A stretch of DNA of 64,000 nt from Rothia sp. (in: high G+C Gram-positive bacteria) (GTDB lineage: Bacteria; Actinomycetota; Actinomycetes; Actinomycetales; Micrococcaceae), in NCBI GenBank assembly GCA_030529845.1, contig JAUMWB010000002.1:79170-143169 (forward strand), written 5' to 3'. The translations under genes and the position numbers were made by a program. Shown in pieces: positions 1 to 9,614 of the stretch. Positions within the stretch are counted from its first letter, which is position 1. Each line of letters opens with the position of its first letter. A model generated the notes under the pieces. That model was not told the DNA's origin and searched no databases. It was given only the letters and a program-made list of their open reading frames with translations.

Positions 1-534
1 GCCCGCGCTCAGGGCCTCGTCGATCAGCATAATCTGGGGTCTAGCAGCCATTGAAATAGCAAACCGCAGACGTGACCCCATGCCCGCCGAATAGGTATTC
101 ATGGGGCGGTAGACAGCATCCCCAATCCCAGCCAACTCAATTACCCCGGGGCGGGCGGCCTCAACCTCGGCAATGCTCATACCCATAGCCAAACAGCCCA
201 AAGTAATGTTGTCATCACCAGACATTGAAGGATTCAGCGCAGCAGAAATACCGATCAGCGTAGGCTGGTCAGATGCCAGCACCTGCCCTGCGGTGGGTGT
301 CTGTAAGCCGGCGATTACTCTCAAAAGGGTAGATTTTCCTGCACCGTTCCTTCCCACCAGACCGATGAACTCTCCCTCAAATGCGGTCAACGAAATGCCT
401 TTGAGAGCCCTCACTTGCTTCTTCTGGCGGCTAAATCTGCCGGTCTTGAAACGCGTGGTGTACTCAACGTGCACATCATCTACTAGTACATTGAGCTGTT
501 TCTGCGGATCATCTTCATTAGGAAACTGAACCAT
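1..534 (-). CDS. Polysaccharide/teichoic acid ABC exporter ATPase (Wzt/TagH type), 3' end outside window
   Basis: ATP-binding subunit of an ABC-2 type surface-glycan exporter. The 178 residues visible carry a Walker A motif GRNGAGKST at about residues 61-69, an ABC signature NTYSAGMGSRLRFA near 146-159 (YSAGM in place of LSGGQ is usual in the Wzt/TagH family) and Walker B IMLIDEA just before the window edge. The H-loop end and any carbohydrate-binding C-terminal domain lie beyond position 1. The start at 534 overlaps the end of the permease gene by 17 bases, which points to translational coupling. With the permease and two glycosyltransferases it forms a polysaccharide assembly operon. The glycan itself cannot be told from the sequence. 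Confidence 0.9.
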   Translation of the reverse strand, partial: MVQFPNEDDPQKQLNVLVDDVHVEYTTRFKTGRFSRQKKQVRALKGISLTAFEGEFIGLVGRNGAGKSTLLRVIAGLQTPTAGQVLASDQPTLIGISAALNPSMSGDDNITLGCLAMGMSIAEVEAARPGVIELAGIGDAVYRPMNTYSAGMGSRLRFAISMAARPQIMLIDEALSAG

Positions 535-1417
535 AGCGCTCCTCCGCATCAACAAAAAATACAAAGCCAACAAGTAGCAGAAGAATTACCCACAGAACCA
601 TCAGCAGCCACTCGTACACGCTAGGTACCGCTCCCTCAATAAGTACCTCCCGATACATATTGAGCACCATAAACAGCGGGTTAGATTCAATGACAAGAAG
701 TGCTGTCGGGTGATGAATAAACCGCTCAATAGGGAAGATAACCCCGGACCCAAACATAAGGATACGGGTAACAAAAGAAAAAAGTGCGGTGGTATCTGGG
801 ATGAAGTACCCAATCCGAGCAATGAGTAATATCAAGCCGGTATTAAACAGGACCTGAAGTAGGAATATCGGCACCACCAGAATCCAGGTCCACGATACCG
901 TCACATGTGGCGGTATAACGATAATCCCCACCAGCATTACCGCAATCATCGGTAGAGCCTCCAGCGTATTCTTCAGGGCTAAGGCGACAGGCGGTAGCAC
1001 ACGCGGAAAATTAAAGCCCTGAATCAGACTCTTACTCTGCTTCATCACCGATGCCGCAGAGGTTATAGACTGTGCGGTGAACTGAAACATCAAAATACCG
1101 ACAATCAAGAAAGCGGGGAAATTCTCCATCCCCCGGTCGGCCCGAAGAACCAGGCCAAAGAGCACCCAATAGAACATCACATCCATCAAAGGCCTCAGGA
1201 AAAGCCACAGGGAACCCAGCCGGTTATCGCTGTTACTCGCAAATACCTTGTAGAGGGACTGGTGCCAGATGAAGGCACGGTACTTCCACAAACGCTGGAA
1301 GTACAGGCGATAATTGCCGCGCACTCCCACAGGCCGGAGCTGTCCCCGAGTCACAAGCCCCTGGTAATGGCTGTACTGGCTACTCAGCTCTAGACTTCCA
1401 CGAGAATAGTTAGACAT
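518..1417 (-). CDS. Polysaccharide ABC exporter permease (Wzm/TagG type, ABC-2)
   Basis: Integral membrane subunit, 299 residues, partner of the ATPase encoded just downstream. After a cytoplasmic N-terminal stretch of about 65 residues there are about six hydrophobic segments between residues 70 and 290, in the ABC-2 membrane family pattern (RPLMDVMFYWVLFGLV, then FPAFLIVGILMFQF). Expected role: moving a lipid-linked polysaccharide or teichoic acid across the membrane. Its start codon shares one base with the stop of the upstream glycosyltransferase (TGATG at 1415-1419), so the operon is tightly packed. Family assignment is good; substrate is unknown. Confidence 0.9.
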   Translation of the reverse strand: MSNYSRGSLELSSQYSHYQGLVTRGQLRPVGVRGNYRLYFQRLWKYRAFIWHQSLYKVFASNSDNRLGSLWLFLRPLMDVMFYWVLFGLVLRADRGMENFPAFLIVGILMFQFTAQSITSAASVMKQSKSLIQGFNFPRVLPPVALALKNTLEALPMIAVMLVGIIVIPPHVTVSWTWILVVPIFLLQVLFNTGLILLIARIGYFIPDTTALFSFVTRILMFGSGVIFPIERFIHHPTALLVIESNPLFMVLNMYREVLIEGAVPSVYEWLLMVLWVILLLLVGFVFFVDAEERYGSVS

Positions 1418-3087
1418 CAGCTCTCCTCAGCTAGAGCTGGGGGCTGCGCTACCTGGTTCCGGCGCGTTTTGCCCCCATCGGTCAAAAGACCATTGTAAAT
1501 CTCTTCTACCATAGCTGCCTGCTTCTCCCAGGTCCTTACCCGGGCAAGCCCCCGCCCCTGCGCACCTAGACGGGCGCGGGCGTCCGGATTCTCAGCGAGT
1601 AAAAGCAGGGCCTGGGCGAAAGACACCGGGTCTTCTGCCTGCGCTACCCTACCGGCAGGCTGCTGGCCCTCAGGGCATACAAGGTCAGCTAGGGGCGGTA
1701 AGTCACTTGCCACCACAGTCCGCCCCATCGCCATCGCCTCAATAGGTTTGAGGGGGGTGACGGTACGGCAGACCTCGTCGTTGGTGCGGGGGACAACAAA
1801 GACATCGAGAGCCTGGTGGGCAAGGTGCGTTAGCTCGGGCGCAATCCGCCCCAGAAAAACCGTACAGCCAGCTACCCCCAGTGACTGGGCTAGCTTCTCA
1901 AGGCGAACCCTATCGGTACCGTCCCCTGCCAGAAGCAGGCGGGCGTCCAGCCCCTGGTCACGCAGGTGCACAAGTGCCCGTAGCAGGGTGTCGAACCCCT
2001 CATAGGGCACCAGCGAACTCACCGACCCGACCCAGAACCCGCTCTCGGGTAGCCCCAGCTGGACTCGTGCCTCGCGGGGGCTAAGGTGCTGCTCCAAGAG
2101 TGAGGAATCCACACTATTAGGCACCACGGTAACTCGATCTTCGGCTACACCGCGCTCTATCAGGCTCTTCTTCATAGTCTCCGACAGGGTCACTACATGG
2201 CTCGCTGCCTTCATCATCTGAGTTTCTCTCGCACGCGTCAGTAGAAACCGCTCGCTCCGTGCAGCAGATGCGCGCAGGTGCTCTGGCTGTTTCGACAGCC
2301 AGGTTTCTTCCAGAACCCCGCGCACCTCATAGACCCAGGGGATTCCCCAACGCTCCGCGAGCGCCTGCGCCACCAGCGCATTGTGGAAGTGGGTGGTGGT
2401 ATGGATGATGTGGGGCGGCTGCCTGTCGTAGGTTCGGGCAAGGTGGGTAGCCCACTGCTCCAGACGCTCTGTGGTGGTTGAAGCGAGCTTCCAGGGGAGG
2501 TAGCGGCGGTAGGTCACCGAGCCAACCTGCGCAGTGTCACCTGCGGTCAGGCTGCCCACCATCACCGGGTAGCCGATGCGGGTATGTGCCGCCAGAAGCA
2601 CCCCCCGCTGCGCCAGGGCACTGAGTAGACGGTGGGTGCGCAGGGTGTAGCCTGACTGGGTCGCCGGTAGCGAGTTGGTGAGCAGGTGCAGCACACGCGG
2701 CTTGTGGGCTTCGGGGGCGGATACCTGTGCACTCTCCCCCGGTTGACCGTCAGCAGCCGCGAAAGTAGTGGGGGTATAGGCGGGAAGTCTCAGTACTAGA
2801 CCCGGATCCAGCAGTGCCGCTTCCGCTTCAAGTTTTTGGGCTAAGCGACCTTTGCCCTTGTTGCGGGCAGAAGCCAGAGCCTCGGTGACCTGCCCTGCAG
2901 ACCACAGCGTGCGGGCGGCGTCCGGAGCAGGCGATATCCGTTCAAGAGCAGGAGCCAGGTGGGTACGGACTGCCACGGGCATGCGCTGCCCTACCTGGGT
3001 CAGGAAGGCGGCAGGGTCTGTACGTATCAGCCCTATAACAACCGTCGCGGCAAGAGTGGCGTTTCTGAAGATATGCAGGGCCTTCAT
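1417..3087 (-). CDS. Glycosyltransferase family 4 (GT-B fold)
   Basis: Retaining GT4-type glycosyltransferase, 556 residues, predicted cytoplasmic. An N-terminal extension of about 125 residues with a short hydrophobic stretch (residues 8-22) precedes the GT-B fold. The first Rossmann-like domain begins at RVLHLLTNSLP and the second near GFWVGSVSSLVPYEGFDTLL. The nucleotide-sugar end motif PLKPIEAMAMGRTVVAS holds the Glu typical of GT4 enzymes. It probably adds one sugar during assembly of the glycan exported by the ABC pair downstream. It overlaps the preceding glycosyltransferase by 4 bases (ATGA) and the permease by one base. Donor and acceptor sugars cannot be inferred. Confidence 0.87.
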   Translation of the reverse strand: MKALHIFRNATLAATVVIGLIRTDPAAFLTQVGQRMPVAVRTHLAPALERISPAPDAARTLWSAGQVTEALASARNKGKGRLAQKLEAEAALLDPGLVLRLPAYTPTTFAAADGQPGESAQVSAPEAHKPRVLHLLTNSLPATQSGYTLRTHRLLSALAQRGVLLAAHTRIGYPVMVGSLTAGDTAQVGSVTYRRYLPWKLASTTTERLEQWATHLARTYDRQPPHIIHTTTHFHNALVAQALAERWGIPWVYEVRGVLEETWLSKQPEHLRASAARSERFLLTRARETQMMKAASHVVTLSETMKKSLIERGVAEDRVTVVPNSVDSSLLEQHLSPREARVQLGLPESGFWVGSVSSLVPYEGFDTLLRALVHLRDQGLDARLLLAGDGTDRVRLEKLAQSLGVAGCTVFLGRIAPELTHLAHQALDVFVVPRTNDEVCRTVTPLKPIEAMAMGRTVVASDLPPLADLVCPEGQQPAGRVAQAEDPVSFAQALLLLAENPDARARLGAQGRGLARVRTWEKQAAMVEEIYNGLLTDGGKTRRNQVAQPPALAEES

Positions 3088-4337
3088 CCGCTGCGCTCTC
3101 TGCTGATGACTGCTTCTAAGACGGTGAGGTATTTATGCGCCAGATGGTCGTAGTTAAAGTGCTCCAACACGAACTGCCGCCCGTTATCGTTAGGTTGAAG
3201 GCGGGAGCGGTCGTCCGCCAGCTCAAACCAAAGGTCGGCAAGCTCTTGCGCTGACTCCGGTGTGAGACGAATACCCGCTGCAGATTCCCGCAAGATTTGT
3301 TCTGCCTCGCCCTCAAGCAGACCCACGACCAGACGCGGCACCGTCAATAGTTCGTAGAGCTTTGAGGGCACGGTCCAGGCGAAGACCGGAGTACGCCGTA
3401 ACGATACATGGGTTACATCGGACCACTCATAGTGTTTCCGTACCTGCGAGCGATGTTGCAGGGGCAAAAATTCTACCGGTAGGCCTCGGGCCTGTACTGA
3501 CTCGCTCAGCTGTTGACGCTCGGCTCCTTCGCCCACCAAGCGAAGAGTAAAGCTGATGTCGGGGCGTTCTTTCACCGCAAGCTCAAGTGCATCTAGAAGC
3601 ACCTTCAGCCCCTGGGAGCGGCCCAGTGTGCCGGTGTACAGGAGGCGGAGTTCGCCTGGCCGGTCAGGCAAGGGGTCGATAGCGCTATAGAAGAGACTCG
3701 GGGCCACCCCGTTACTGACGGTATGAACGTTGTTCATACCCCGCACTCGTAGTACCCGAGCAAAACTCTCAGTTGTAGTAACGAGGGCATCTGCCTTACC
3801 TTGAGCCCACGTAACAGCTCGTGCAAATACGCGCCGGGCTCGCGTCAACGGGGCGAGACCACCTACCGGAGTCTGAGGGTCAGCCACGATATCGGGCCAG
3901 GCGTCCCGCATTTCAAGAACTAGCGGGGTACCCAGTAGCTTCTTGGCTACTAGGCCTGCACCTGCAGTGGGAATCCCGGGAACGGTCGCAACAACAACAT
4001 CAAACGGAGATTTCTGCAACCTCAAAGCCGCAACGACCCCCATTGTACCGAGCGCGGCAACCACTTGATCCAGGGTTCGCGCTAGTCCTGAAACACCGTG
4101 CAGAACATAGGGCACCCGAATAATTCTTTCCCCGTACTTACCCTGGTGAACCCGTGGAGTTCCCCTGAAGTTTTTACGAATCGAGACGGTTGCAGACGCG
4201 TCCGGGTAATGGGGAGGAGGGCAACACACAGTCACCCGGTGGCCAGCAGCCTGCCAGCGCTTGACCAAGGCAGACCAACGGCGCTGAGGAGCTCCAATCT
4301 CAGGTGGGTAGTAGTGTGTAATGAGCAGTATATTCAT
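3084..4337 (-). CDS. Glycosyltransferase family 4, WbuB-like
   Basis: 417-residue GT-B glycosyltransferase and first gene of the visible polysaccharide operon. It opens with MNILLITHYYPPEIGAPQRR, the classic start of WbuB-like GT4 enzymes, and the N-acetyl-sugar type loop PPHYPDA follows near residue 45. The C-terminal donor domain contains LLYTGTLGRSQGLKVLLDAL and the motif SKLYELLTVPRLVVG with the conserved Glu. The gene ends overlapping the next glycosyltransferase by 4 bases. A 116-bp non-coding stretch separates it from the GtrA remnant upstream, so the operon promoter is probably there. Specificity unknown. Confidence 0.87.
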   Translation of the reverse strand: MNILLITHYYPPEIGAPQRRWSALVKRWQAAGHRVTVCCPPPHYPDASATVSIRKNFRGTPRVHQGKYGERIIRVPYVLHGVSGLARTLDQVVAALGTMGVVAALRLQKSPFDVVVATVPGIPTAGAGLVAKKLLGTPLVLEMRDAWPDIVADPQTPVGGLAPLTRARRVFARAVTWAQGKADALVTTTESFARVLRVRGMNNVHTVSNGVAPSLFYSAIDPLPDRPGELRLLYTGTLGRSQGLKVLLDALELAVKERPDISFTLRLVGEGAERQQLSESVQARGLPVEFLPLQHRSQVRKHYEWSDVTHVSLRRTPVFAWTVPSKLYELLTVPRLVVGLLEGEAEQILRESAAGIRLTPESAQELADLWFELADDRSRLQPNDNGRQFVLEHFNYDHLAHKYLTVLEAVISRERSG

Positions 4338-4453
4338 GCAGGTATCAAGTGTGTGTGGAGCGACACCTAATGTTCGCTGTTACTACCTTACACTTTCTCG
4401 CCCCTGCGACCTCCCCTACCGCCCTGTTCTGCTCATCATGCCGGGTATATCTC

Positions 4454-4888
4454 TTAAGCCGCAGGTAGAGCGGTACGCCCTACAGACTCACAATCCGAAG
4501 CTCTCTCCCCAGCACCCCTCCCGGATCTCTCGGCACTGAGCCGAGTACCAGCGTCCTGATGCCCCTTCGCAAAAACCCAGCGGCGCTGCGCCACGAAACT
4601 GACCGGGATGAGTACCAGCTCAACGAGTACCTTAGCCACCACAAGGGGTAGCCCGGCCCAGGTGAGGGTTTCAAGTAGGGCCGTATTAGTAGCCAGAATC
4701 GCTACAGCCAGTACCGCGTAACGCCCCAGGGATCGGTGGGTCTGCGGGCGGGGCCCGCCATCATGCAGAACAATACGGTTGAGGGCAAAGTTGCACAGGG
4801 CAGAGATAACGCGGGCTCCCACCACAGCCAGAATCAGGGGCGATCCCAGGGCAATCAAGACCATGAGGGCTACCGTTACCGGCGGCAC
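4454..4888 (-). pseudogene. GtrA-type membrane protein remnant, N-terminus lost
   Basis: The 144-codon frame keeps the last part of a GtrA domain (polyprenyl-linked sugar flipping). LILAVVGARVISALCNFALN is helix 2 with its NF-xx-NR motif, and YAVLAVAILATNTALLETLT plus a final helix ending SFVAQRRWVF are helices 3 and 4. The normal beginning (helix 1, and the GT2 domain if the ancestor was the common actinobacterial GT2/GtrA fusion) is absent. The frame runs at about 4865-4888 into sequence that on the other strand codes for a carbohydrate-binding protein, so the GTG at 4888 is accidental. A C-terminal tail of about 45 residues follows the last helix. Called a remnant left by a deletion. Confidence 0.72.
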
Positions 4889-5177
4889 CCTGATTCAGGG
4901 CGACCGCGGTGATATGTTCGAGGGAATGGAAGGTGCCTATGCCCAGTTCTCAGCTAGCGTCTCATCGGGTGACACTATTACCGTCACTAACGCCAGCGGT
5001 CAGGTCGTAGCCGAATACGCCTCAAGCAAGACCATCTCCCAGGTTGTTGTGGCAGGTAGCTCCATCACCGAGGGAGAAACCTATAGCATCAGCGTCAACG
5101 GCTCAGAGGCTGGCACCGCCACTGCAACCTCTGGCGCTGCCGCAGGCGGCATGGGTGGCTTCGGCGGCCGTCCCTAA
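4863..5177 (+). pseudogene. Carbohydrate-binding domain protein (DUF4353/Cthe_2159-like) C-terminal remnant
   Basis: About 100 residues resemble the extreme C-terminus of exported DUF4353-type beta-helix carbohydrate-binding proteins: VTGGTLIQGDRGDMFEGMEG, a repeat of beta-strands ending in TVTNASGQVVAEYASSKTIS, ITEGETYSISVNGSEAG and a Gly/Met-rich tail GGMGGFGGRP. Signal peptide and most of the beta-helix are missing. Upstream codons to about 4779 stay open but lie antisense to the GtrA helix, so an intact start is not present. In related actinobacteria such proteins often sit next to GT2/GtrA genes (general knowledge), which fits one deletion having removed the head-to-head N-termini of both. 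Confidence 0.65.
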
Positions 5178-5490
5178 AGCCCTATAAACTCAACCGGCGA
5201 GCTGGCACTCATACCCATCTCTTCGTCGGCTGCTCTACCGCTCCGCGTCATCTCTTTCTGGTTGGGTGGCGCGGAGCTTCTTTAGAGAAGGAGTGCCGTC
5301 GCAAAACAAAACGACCGTTCTCTATATTTTTGCGGTTTTTAGCAGTTTCTTACATCTCAGGTGGCGAACAGGCAAGCAAAGACGCGCAAAAACATGTACC
5401 CTTAGATACAGAAAAGACTGAAAGTTTTTCTGGCACACCCCTGCGCGCACGCGGGTGACCAGATACGAGCGATAAAGAGGGGGTCTCGCC
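5178..5490. other. Intergenic region upstream of the DUF3073 gene
   Basis: 313 bp without a convincing gene. It holds an AT-rich stretch around 5315-5350 and a purine-rich ribosome binding site (AGAGGGGG, about 5476-5483) just before the DUF3073 start. No repeat, RNA gene or clear operator was recognised. Confidence 0.5.
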
Positions 5491-5697
5491 ATGGGGCGCG
5501 GCCGTCAGAAGGCTAAAGCAACTCGGCAGGCTCGGGAGATGAAGTACTTCAGCCCCGACACCGACTACACTGCACTCGAACGCGAACTGAGCAAGAGCAC
5601 CAGCTCTCAGCCTAAGGCGTCTGGTTATCAGTACGATGACGAGGACGACTACGCAGAGTACGCAGATAAGTACGCCGACGATTATCAGGAGAAGTAA
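5491..5697 (+). CDS. DUF3073 domain protein
   Basis: 68-residue acidic protein of the actinobacterial DUF3073 family. The conserved N-terminus MGRGRQKAKATRQAREMKYF with a following SPDTDYTALERELS block is clear. The C-terminus is a low-complexity Asp/Glu/Tyr tail (DDEDDYAEYADKYADDY). No catalytic motif or membrane segment; function of the family is unknown. It is a monocistronic gene with a ribosome binding site AGAGGGGG about 8 bases upstream, and a hairpin terminator begins at its stop codon. Confidence 0.9.
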   Translation: MGRGRQKAKATRQAREMKYFSPDTDYTALERELSKSTSSQPKASGYQYDDEDDYAEYADKYADDYQEK

Positions 5698-5719
5698 CCC
5701 GCGTAGCACCACGCGGGTT
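5696..5719 (+). terminator. Hairpin terminator of the DUF3073 gene
   Basis: Perfect 9-bp inverted repeat AACCCGCGT / ACGCGGGTT with a 6-base loop starting on the stop codon, with a run of five T about ten bases after the stem. Confidence 0.75.
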
Positions 5720-5737
5720 CTTCCCGTCTCTTTTTCT

Positions 5738-5770
5738 AGCCCGCCACCGCCTGCCGGTGGCGGGCTTTTG
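5738..5770 (+). terminator. Second hairpin terminator
   Basis: 12-bp perfect inverted repeat (AGCCCGCCACCG / CGGTGGCGGGCT) followed by TTTTG. Together with the preceding hairpin it forms a tandem terminator. Confidence 0.8.
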
Positions 5771-5862
5771 TATGGGCGCGCTCTTTAGTGCGCCTTCTCC
5801 CCCCACTGCTCCTAGCCTCCTATAGCCCGGCCCGGAAGCGGCGTCGATAGGGGCGAGTGGGG

Positions 5863-6867
5863 CTAGCTGGACTGCGGTGCAGGGAGGTTCTGGGCGAGGG
5901 CAAAAAGGGCATCGGTAACGTCGGAGCACCAGAGGTAGGTGGCACGAGCATCCGCCCGGCCCGGGCCCTGGTTGATGACGGCAATCGGCTTGCCAGCCCG
6001 GGCGAAGTCGAGGGCGATTTTGTAGGAGCTCATCACGGCCAGGGATGAGCCCAGCACCAACAGGGAGCGAGCGCTCTCCCCCAGTTCTTTCACGGCCTGC
6101 TTGCGGGCAGGCGGTACGGGTTCCCCAAAATAGACGACGGCTGGCTTAAGCTTGGTGGAGCCGCAGGCCAGGCAGCCGACCATCTGAAAATCTTGAATAA
6201 AGCGGGTATCGATCTCGGCGTCGCCGTCGGGGTTGACCTGCAAGGTGGTACTGGAAAGGCGTTCAAGGTAGCCGGGGTTGGCGGCCTCGATGCGGGTATC
6301 GAGGGAGGTGCGGCCCTCGTCCGCGCCGCAGTCTAGGCACTCGATACGGGAGAGGTCCCCGTGCAGGGTCAGGACCTTCTGTGAGCCGGCGGCGGTGTGC
6401 AGGCCATCGACGTTTTGGGTAATGAGCCCGGCCAGGTGCCCGCGGGCTTCGAGGTCTGCCAGCAGGTAGTGGGCGGTGTTGGGGCGCGCCCGGTTCATCT
6501 GCCGCCAGCCCACAAAGGAGCGGGCCCAGTAGCGCTGGCGGGCTACCTCATCGAAGCGAAATTCCTGGTAGGTCATGGGCCGGTGGTTGCGTAAGGAGCC
6601 GGCGGGGCCGCGGTAGTCAGGGATTCCTGAGCCGGTGGAGATGCCCGCCCCGGTGAGCACCAGAACCTGCCCGTCGCGCAGGAGTTGCCGGACGCCGTCC
6701 GCCGCCATCTGCGGGGCGGTAGGCTGAGCTGTTTCGGCAACGACCCGGTCGATGGAGCGCAGGGCGGCTGCGTGGGTGGCTGCGATGTCAGCGCGGGCGG
6801 TGATGGACGCGGACGCCCCGGCAAAGCGGGTATCAATCGGGGTGGGTGCGGGCTGGGACTGGTTCAC
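5863..6867 (-). CDS. Sir2-family NAD-dependent protein deacylase
   Basis: 334-residue sirtuin. NAD-binding motif LTGAGISTGSGIPDYRG lies near residues 75-91, followed by ITQNVDGLHTAAGS and the catalytic His in LTLHGDLSRIECLDC. A zinc site is given by CLDC and, about 60 residues later, CLAC, a longer than usual spacing typical of the bacterial class II-like group. The C-terminal Rossmann part has VLGSSLAVMSSYKIA. An N-terminal extension of about 45 residues precedes the catalytic core. The likely start is GTG at 6867. Expected to remove acyl groups from lysines in the cytoplasm. It stands alone, transcribed away from clpB's regulatory region; targets cannot be inferred. Confidence 0.92.
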   Translation of the reverse strand: MNQSQPAPTPIDTRFAGASASITARADIAATHAAALRSIDRVVAETAQPTAPQMAADGVRQLLRDGQVLVLTGAGISTGSGIPDYRGPAGSLRNHRPMTYQEFRFDEVARQRYWARSFVGWRQMNRARPNTAHYLLADLEARGHLAGLITQNVDGLHTAAGSQKVLTLHGDLSRIECLDCGADEGRTSLDTRIEAANPGYLERLSSTTLQVNPDGDAEIDTRFIQDFQMVGCLACGSTKLKPAVVYFGEPVPPARKQAVKELGESARSLLVLGSSLAVMSSYKIALDFARAGKPIAVINQGPGRADARATYLWCSDVTDALFALAQNLPAPQSS

Positions 6868-6963
6868 TCTTCCAGTTTAAAAGACAAAGACCCTATCGCT
6901 TCTCTCTTGCCCCCAAGATAATCCGTAGGGTCAAGAGAGAAACAATAGGGTCATGCTCCGTTT

Positions 6964-9552
6964 TTACTCGGCGGTGACGACCAGCCCGTCAACGGCAACA
7001 TCTGGGTTGACGTCCACGCGCACGGTGTCGCCGTCCTTGATGGCACCGGCCAGGATTCCCTTGGCTAGGCGGTCGCCGATTTCGCGCTGCACGAGACGGC
7101 GGAGCGGACGCGCCCCGTAGGCCGGGTCGTACCCGGCAAGTCCCAGCCACTCGGTGGCGGCAGGCGTGACGTCCAGGGTCAGGCGGCGGCCTTCCAGGCG
7201 GCGGGCCATCGAAGAGATTTGCAGGCCCACAATGGAGGCCAGGTCATCGGCTGAGAGGGGCTCAAACATGATGACCTCATCCAGGCGGTTGAGGAACTCC
7301 GGCTTGAAGCTGGCGTTCACGGTGTTCATGACCGCGCTCTTGCGGGCTTCGTCGTCGAGATTCTGGTCAATCAGGAACTGGGAGCCCAGGTTAGAGGTCA
7401 GAATCAGGATGACATTGCGGAAGTCCACGGTGCGGCCCTGACCGTCGGTCAGGCGTCCGTCGTCGAGCACCTGGAGCAGGATGTCGAAGACCTCGGGGTG
7501 GGCCTTTTCGACCTCATCGAGCAGCACGACCGAGTAGGGGCGGCGGCGGACAGCTTCGGTGAGCTGGCCGCCCTCTTCGTAGCCGACGTACCCGGGAGGG
7601 GCACCGACCAGGCGGGCAACGGCGTGCTTTTCGGCGTATTCGCTCATGTCGATACGCACCAGGGCGCGTTCGTCGTCGAACTGGAATTCAGCCAGGGCCT
7701 TGGCCAGCTCGGTTTTACCGACGCCGGTGGGGCCCAGGAAGAGGAAGGAGCCGATGGGACGGTCGGGGTCGGCGATGCCTGCGCGGGAGCGGCGCACGGC
7801 ATCTGCCACGGCAGTGACGGCCTTCTTCTGGCCGATCAGGCGCTTACCCAGCTCATCTTCCATGTGCAGGAGCTTCTCAGATTCACCCTGGAGCATGCGC
7901 CCGGCGGGAATACCGGTCCAGGATGAGATCACCTCGGCGATATCGTCGGCGGTCACTTCTTCAGAGACCATAGATTCTTCGGACGCGGTGGTCTCAGCCT
8001 GCTGGGCTGCGGCCAGTTCAGCTTCAAGAGCGGGAATCTCACCGTAGAGCACGCGGGAGGCCTCGGCCAGGTTGCCTTCGCGCTGGGCAACTTCTGCCTT
8101 GGAGCGCAGCTCATCAATCTGGGTTTTGAGGTCACCAACGCGGTTGAGGCCTGCCTTTTCGGCTTCCCAGCGGGCGTTGAGGGAGTCTAGCGCTTCCTTC
8201 TTGTCAGCCATATCCGCCCGCAGGGCTTCTAGGCGCTCGACGGAGGCGGGGTCGGTCTCGTTGGCCAGAGCCAGCTCTTCCATGGTCAGGCGGTCAACGG
8301 CGCGGCGCAGGGCGTCGATCTCTTCGGGGGCGGAGTCGATTTCCATGCGCAGGCGGGAGGCTGCCTCGTCGATCAGGTCAATGGCCTTGTCGGGTAGCTG
8401 ACGCGAGGGGATGTAGCGGTTAGACAGGTTAGCGGCAGCGACCAGGGCAGAGTCTGCGATGGCGACCTTGTGGTGGGCCTCGTAACGCTCTTTCAGACCG
8501 CGCAGAATACCGATGGTGTCTTCTACACTGGGCTCACCCACGTAAACCTGCTGGAAGCGACGCTCTAGGGCGGCGTCCTTTTCAATGTTTTCGCGGTACT
8601 CATCGAGGGTGGTCGCACCGATCAGACGCAGCTCGCCGCGGGCCAGCATGGGCTTGAGCATGTTACCGGCGTCCATGGAGCCCTCAGAGGCACCGGCTCC
8701 CACAACCGTGTGAATCTCATCGATGAAGGTAACAATCTGCCCTTCAGACTTCTTGATGTCTTCAAGCACGGCCTTGAGGCGCTCTTCGAATTCGCCGCGG
8801 TACTTGGCACCTGCGACCATAGCCCCTAGGTCCAGGGAGATGAGGGTCTTGCCGCGCAAGGATTCGGGCACATCCCCTGAGACCATACGCTGGGCCAGGC
8901 CCTCAACCACGGCGGTCTTACCGACACCGGGTTCACCGATGAGCACGGGGTTGTTCTTGGTGCGGCGGGAGAGCACCTGAATCACGCGGCGGATTTCACT
9001 ATCGCGCCCAATGACAGGGTCGAGTTTACCTTCACGGGCAACGGCGGTCAGGTCGGTGCCGTACTGTTCTAGGGCGCCGAAGGTGCCCTCGGGGTCGGGG
9101 GTAGTCACGGTGCGGTCTCCTCTCACGGTGGGGATGGTTTCTTCGAGGGTCTTTTCGATTGCCCCGGCCTGCTGTAGGGCGCGGGCGGTGGCGTCGTCCC
9201 CAGCGGCGAGCGCTAGCAGCAGTATCTCGGTGGAGATATAGCTATCGCCGAACTGGGCTGCTTTGGCTTGGGCGGTTTGAATGGCGGTCAGGACGGCCCG
9301 GCTCGGCTGGGCTTGGGCAGCGGAGGCTCCCTGCACCTTGGGCAGTTTTGAAATCTCGGTGGACGCTGCCAGCGAGATGGTATCGACGTCGAGCCCGGCG
9401 GTTTTGAGGACGGCCACTGCCACTCCCCCGCGCTGGTCCATGAGGGCCTTGAGCAGGTGGGGAGTGTCGAGGGTGGGGTTACCCGCGGTTTGGGCGTTCA
9501 TGTTGGCAGCCGAGAGGGCTTCTTGGCTCTTGGTTGTAAATTGGGCGTTCAT
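6964..9552 (-). CDS. clpB: ATP-dependent chaperone ClpB
   Basis: Hsp100 disaggregase, 862 residues, full length. An N-terminal Clp_N repeat domain (residues 1-145) precedes AAA-1 with GEPGVGKT and [11 protein letters not shown] coiled-coil middle domain of about 125 residues starting near residue 405 distinguishes ClpB from ClpC/ClpA. AAA-2 has GPTGVGKTE and LLDEVEKAH, and the C-terminal ClpB_D2 domain has [10 protein letters not shown]. It extracts polypeptides from aggregates together with DnaK. The ATG at 9552 is preceded by a strong AAGGAGAA site. Two HAIR boxes lie 37-83 bp upstream of the start, so HspR control is expected. Confidence 0.97.
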   Translation of the reverse strand: MNAQFTTKSQEALSAANMNAQTAGNPTLDTPHLLKALMDQRGGVAVAVLKTAGLDVDTISLAASTEISKLPKVQGASAAQAQPSRAVLTAIQTAQAKAAQFGDSYISTEILLLALAAGDDATARALQQAGAIEKTLEETIPTVRGDRTVTTPDPEGTFGALEQYGTDLTAVAREGKLDPVIGRDSEIRRVIQVLSRRTKNNPVLIGEPGVGKTAVVEGLAQRMVSGDVPESLRGKTLISLDLGAMVAGAKYRGEFEERLKAVLEDIKKSEGQIVTFIDEIHTVVGAGASEGSMDAGNMLKPMLARGELRLIGATTLDEYRENIEKDAALERRFQQVYVGEPSVEDTIGILRGLKERYEAHHKVAIADSALVAAANLSNRYIPSRQLPDKAIDLIDEAASRLRMEIDSAPEEIDALRRAVDRLTMEELALANETDPASVERLEALRADMADKKEALDSLNARWEAEKAGLNRVGDLKTQIDELRSKAEVAQREGNLAEASRVLYGEIPALEAELAAAQQAETTASEESMVSEEVTADDIAEVISSWTGIPAGRMLQGESEKLLHMEDELGKRLIGQKKAVTAVADAVRRSRAGIADPDRPIGSFLFLGPTGVGKTELAKALAEFQFDDERALVRIDMSEYAEKHAVARLVGAPPGYVGYEEGGQLTEAVRRRPYSVVLLDEVEKAHPEVFDILLQVLDDGRLTDGQGRTVDFRNVILILTSNLGSQFLIDQNLDDEARKSAVMNTVNASFKPEFLNRLDEVIMFEPLSADDLASIVGLQISSMARRLEGRRLTLDVTPAATEWLGLAGYDPAYGARPLRRLVQREIGDRLAKGILAGAIKDGDTVRVDVNPDVAVDGLVVTAE

Positions 9553-9588
9553 TGTTCTCCTTACCTGTGTGCAGGTGGTTCGTTCATA

Positions 9589-9609
9589 CTTGAGTGTACT
9601 CCACTCAGC
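9589..9609 (-). promoter_or_regulatory. HAIR box 1 (HspR operator) for clpB
   Basis: CTTGAGT-N7-ACTCAGC matches the HspR-associated inverted repeat CTTGAGT-N7-ACTCAAG in 12 of 14 positions. It lies 37 bp upstream of the clpB start codon. Confidence 0.88.
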
Positions 9610-9614
9610 TTTAA

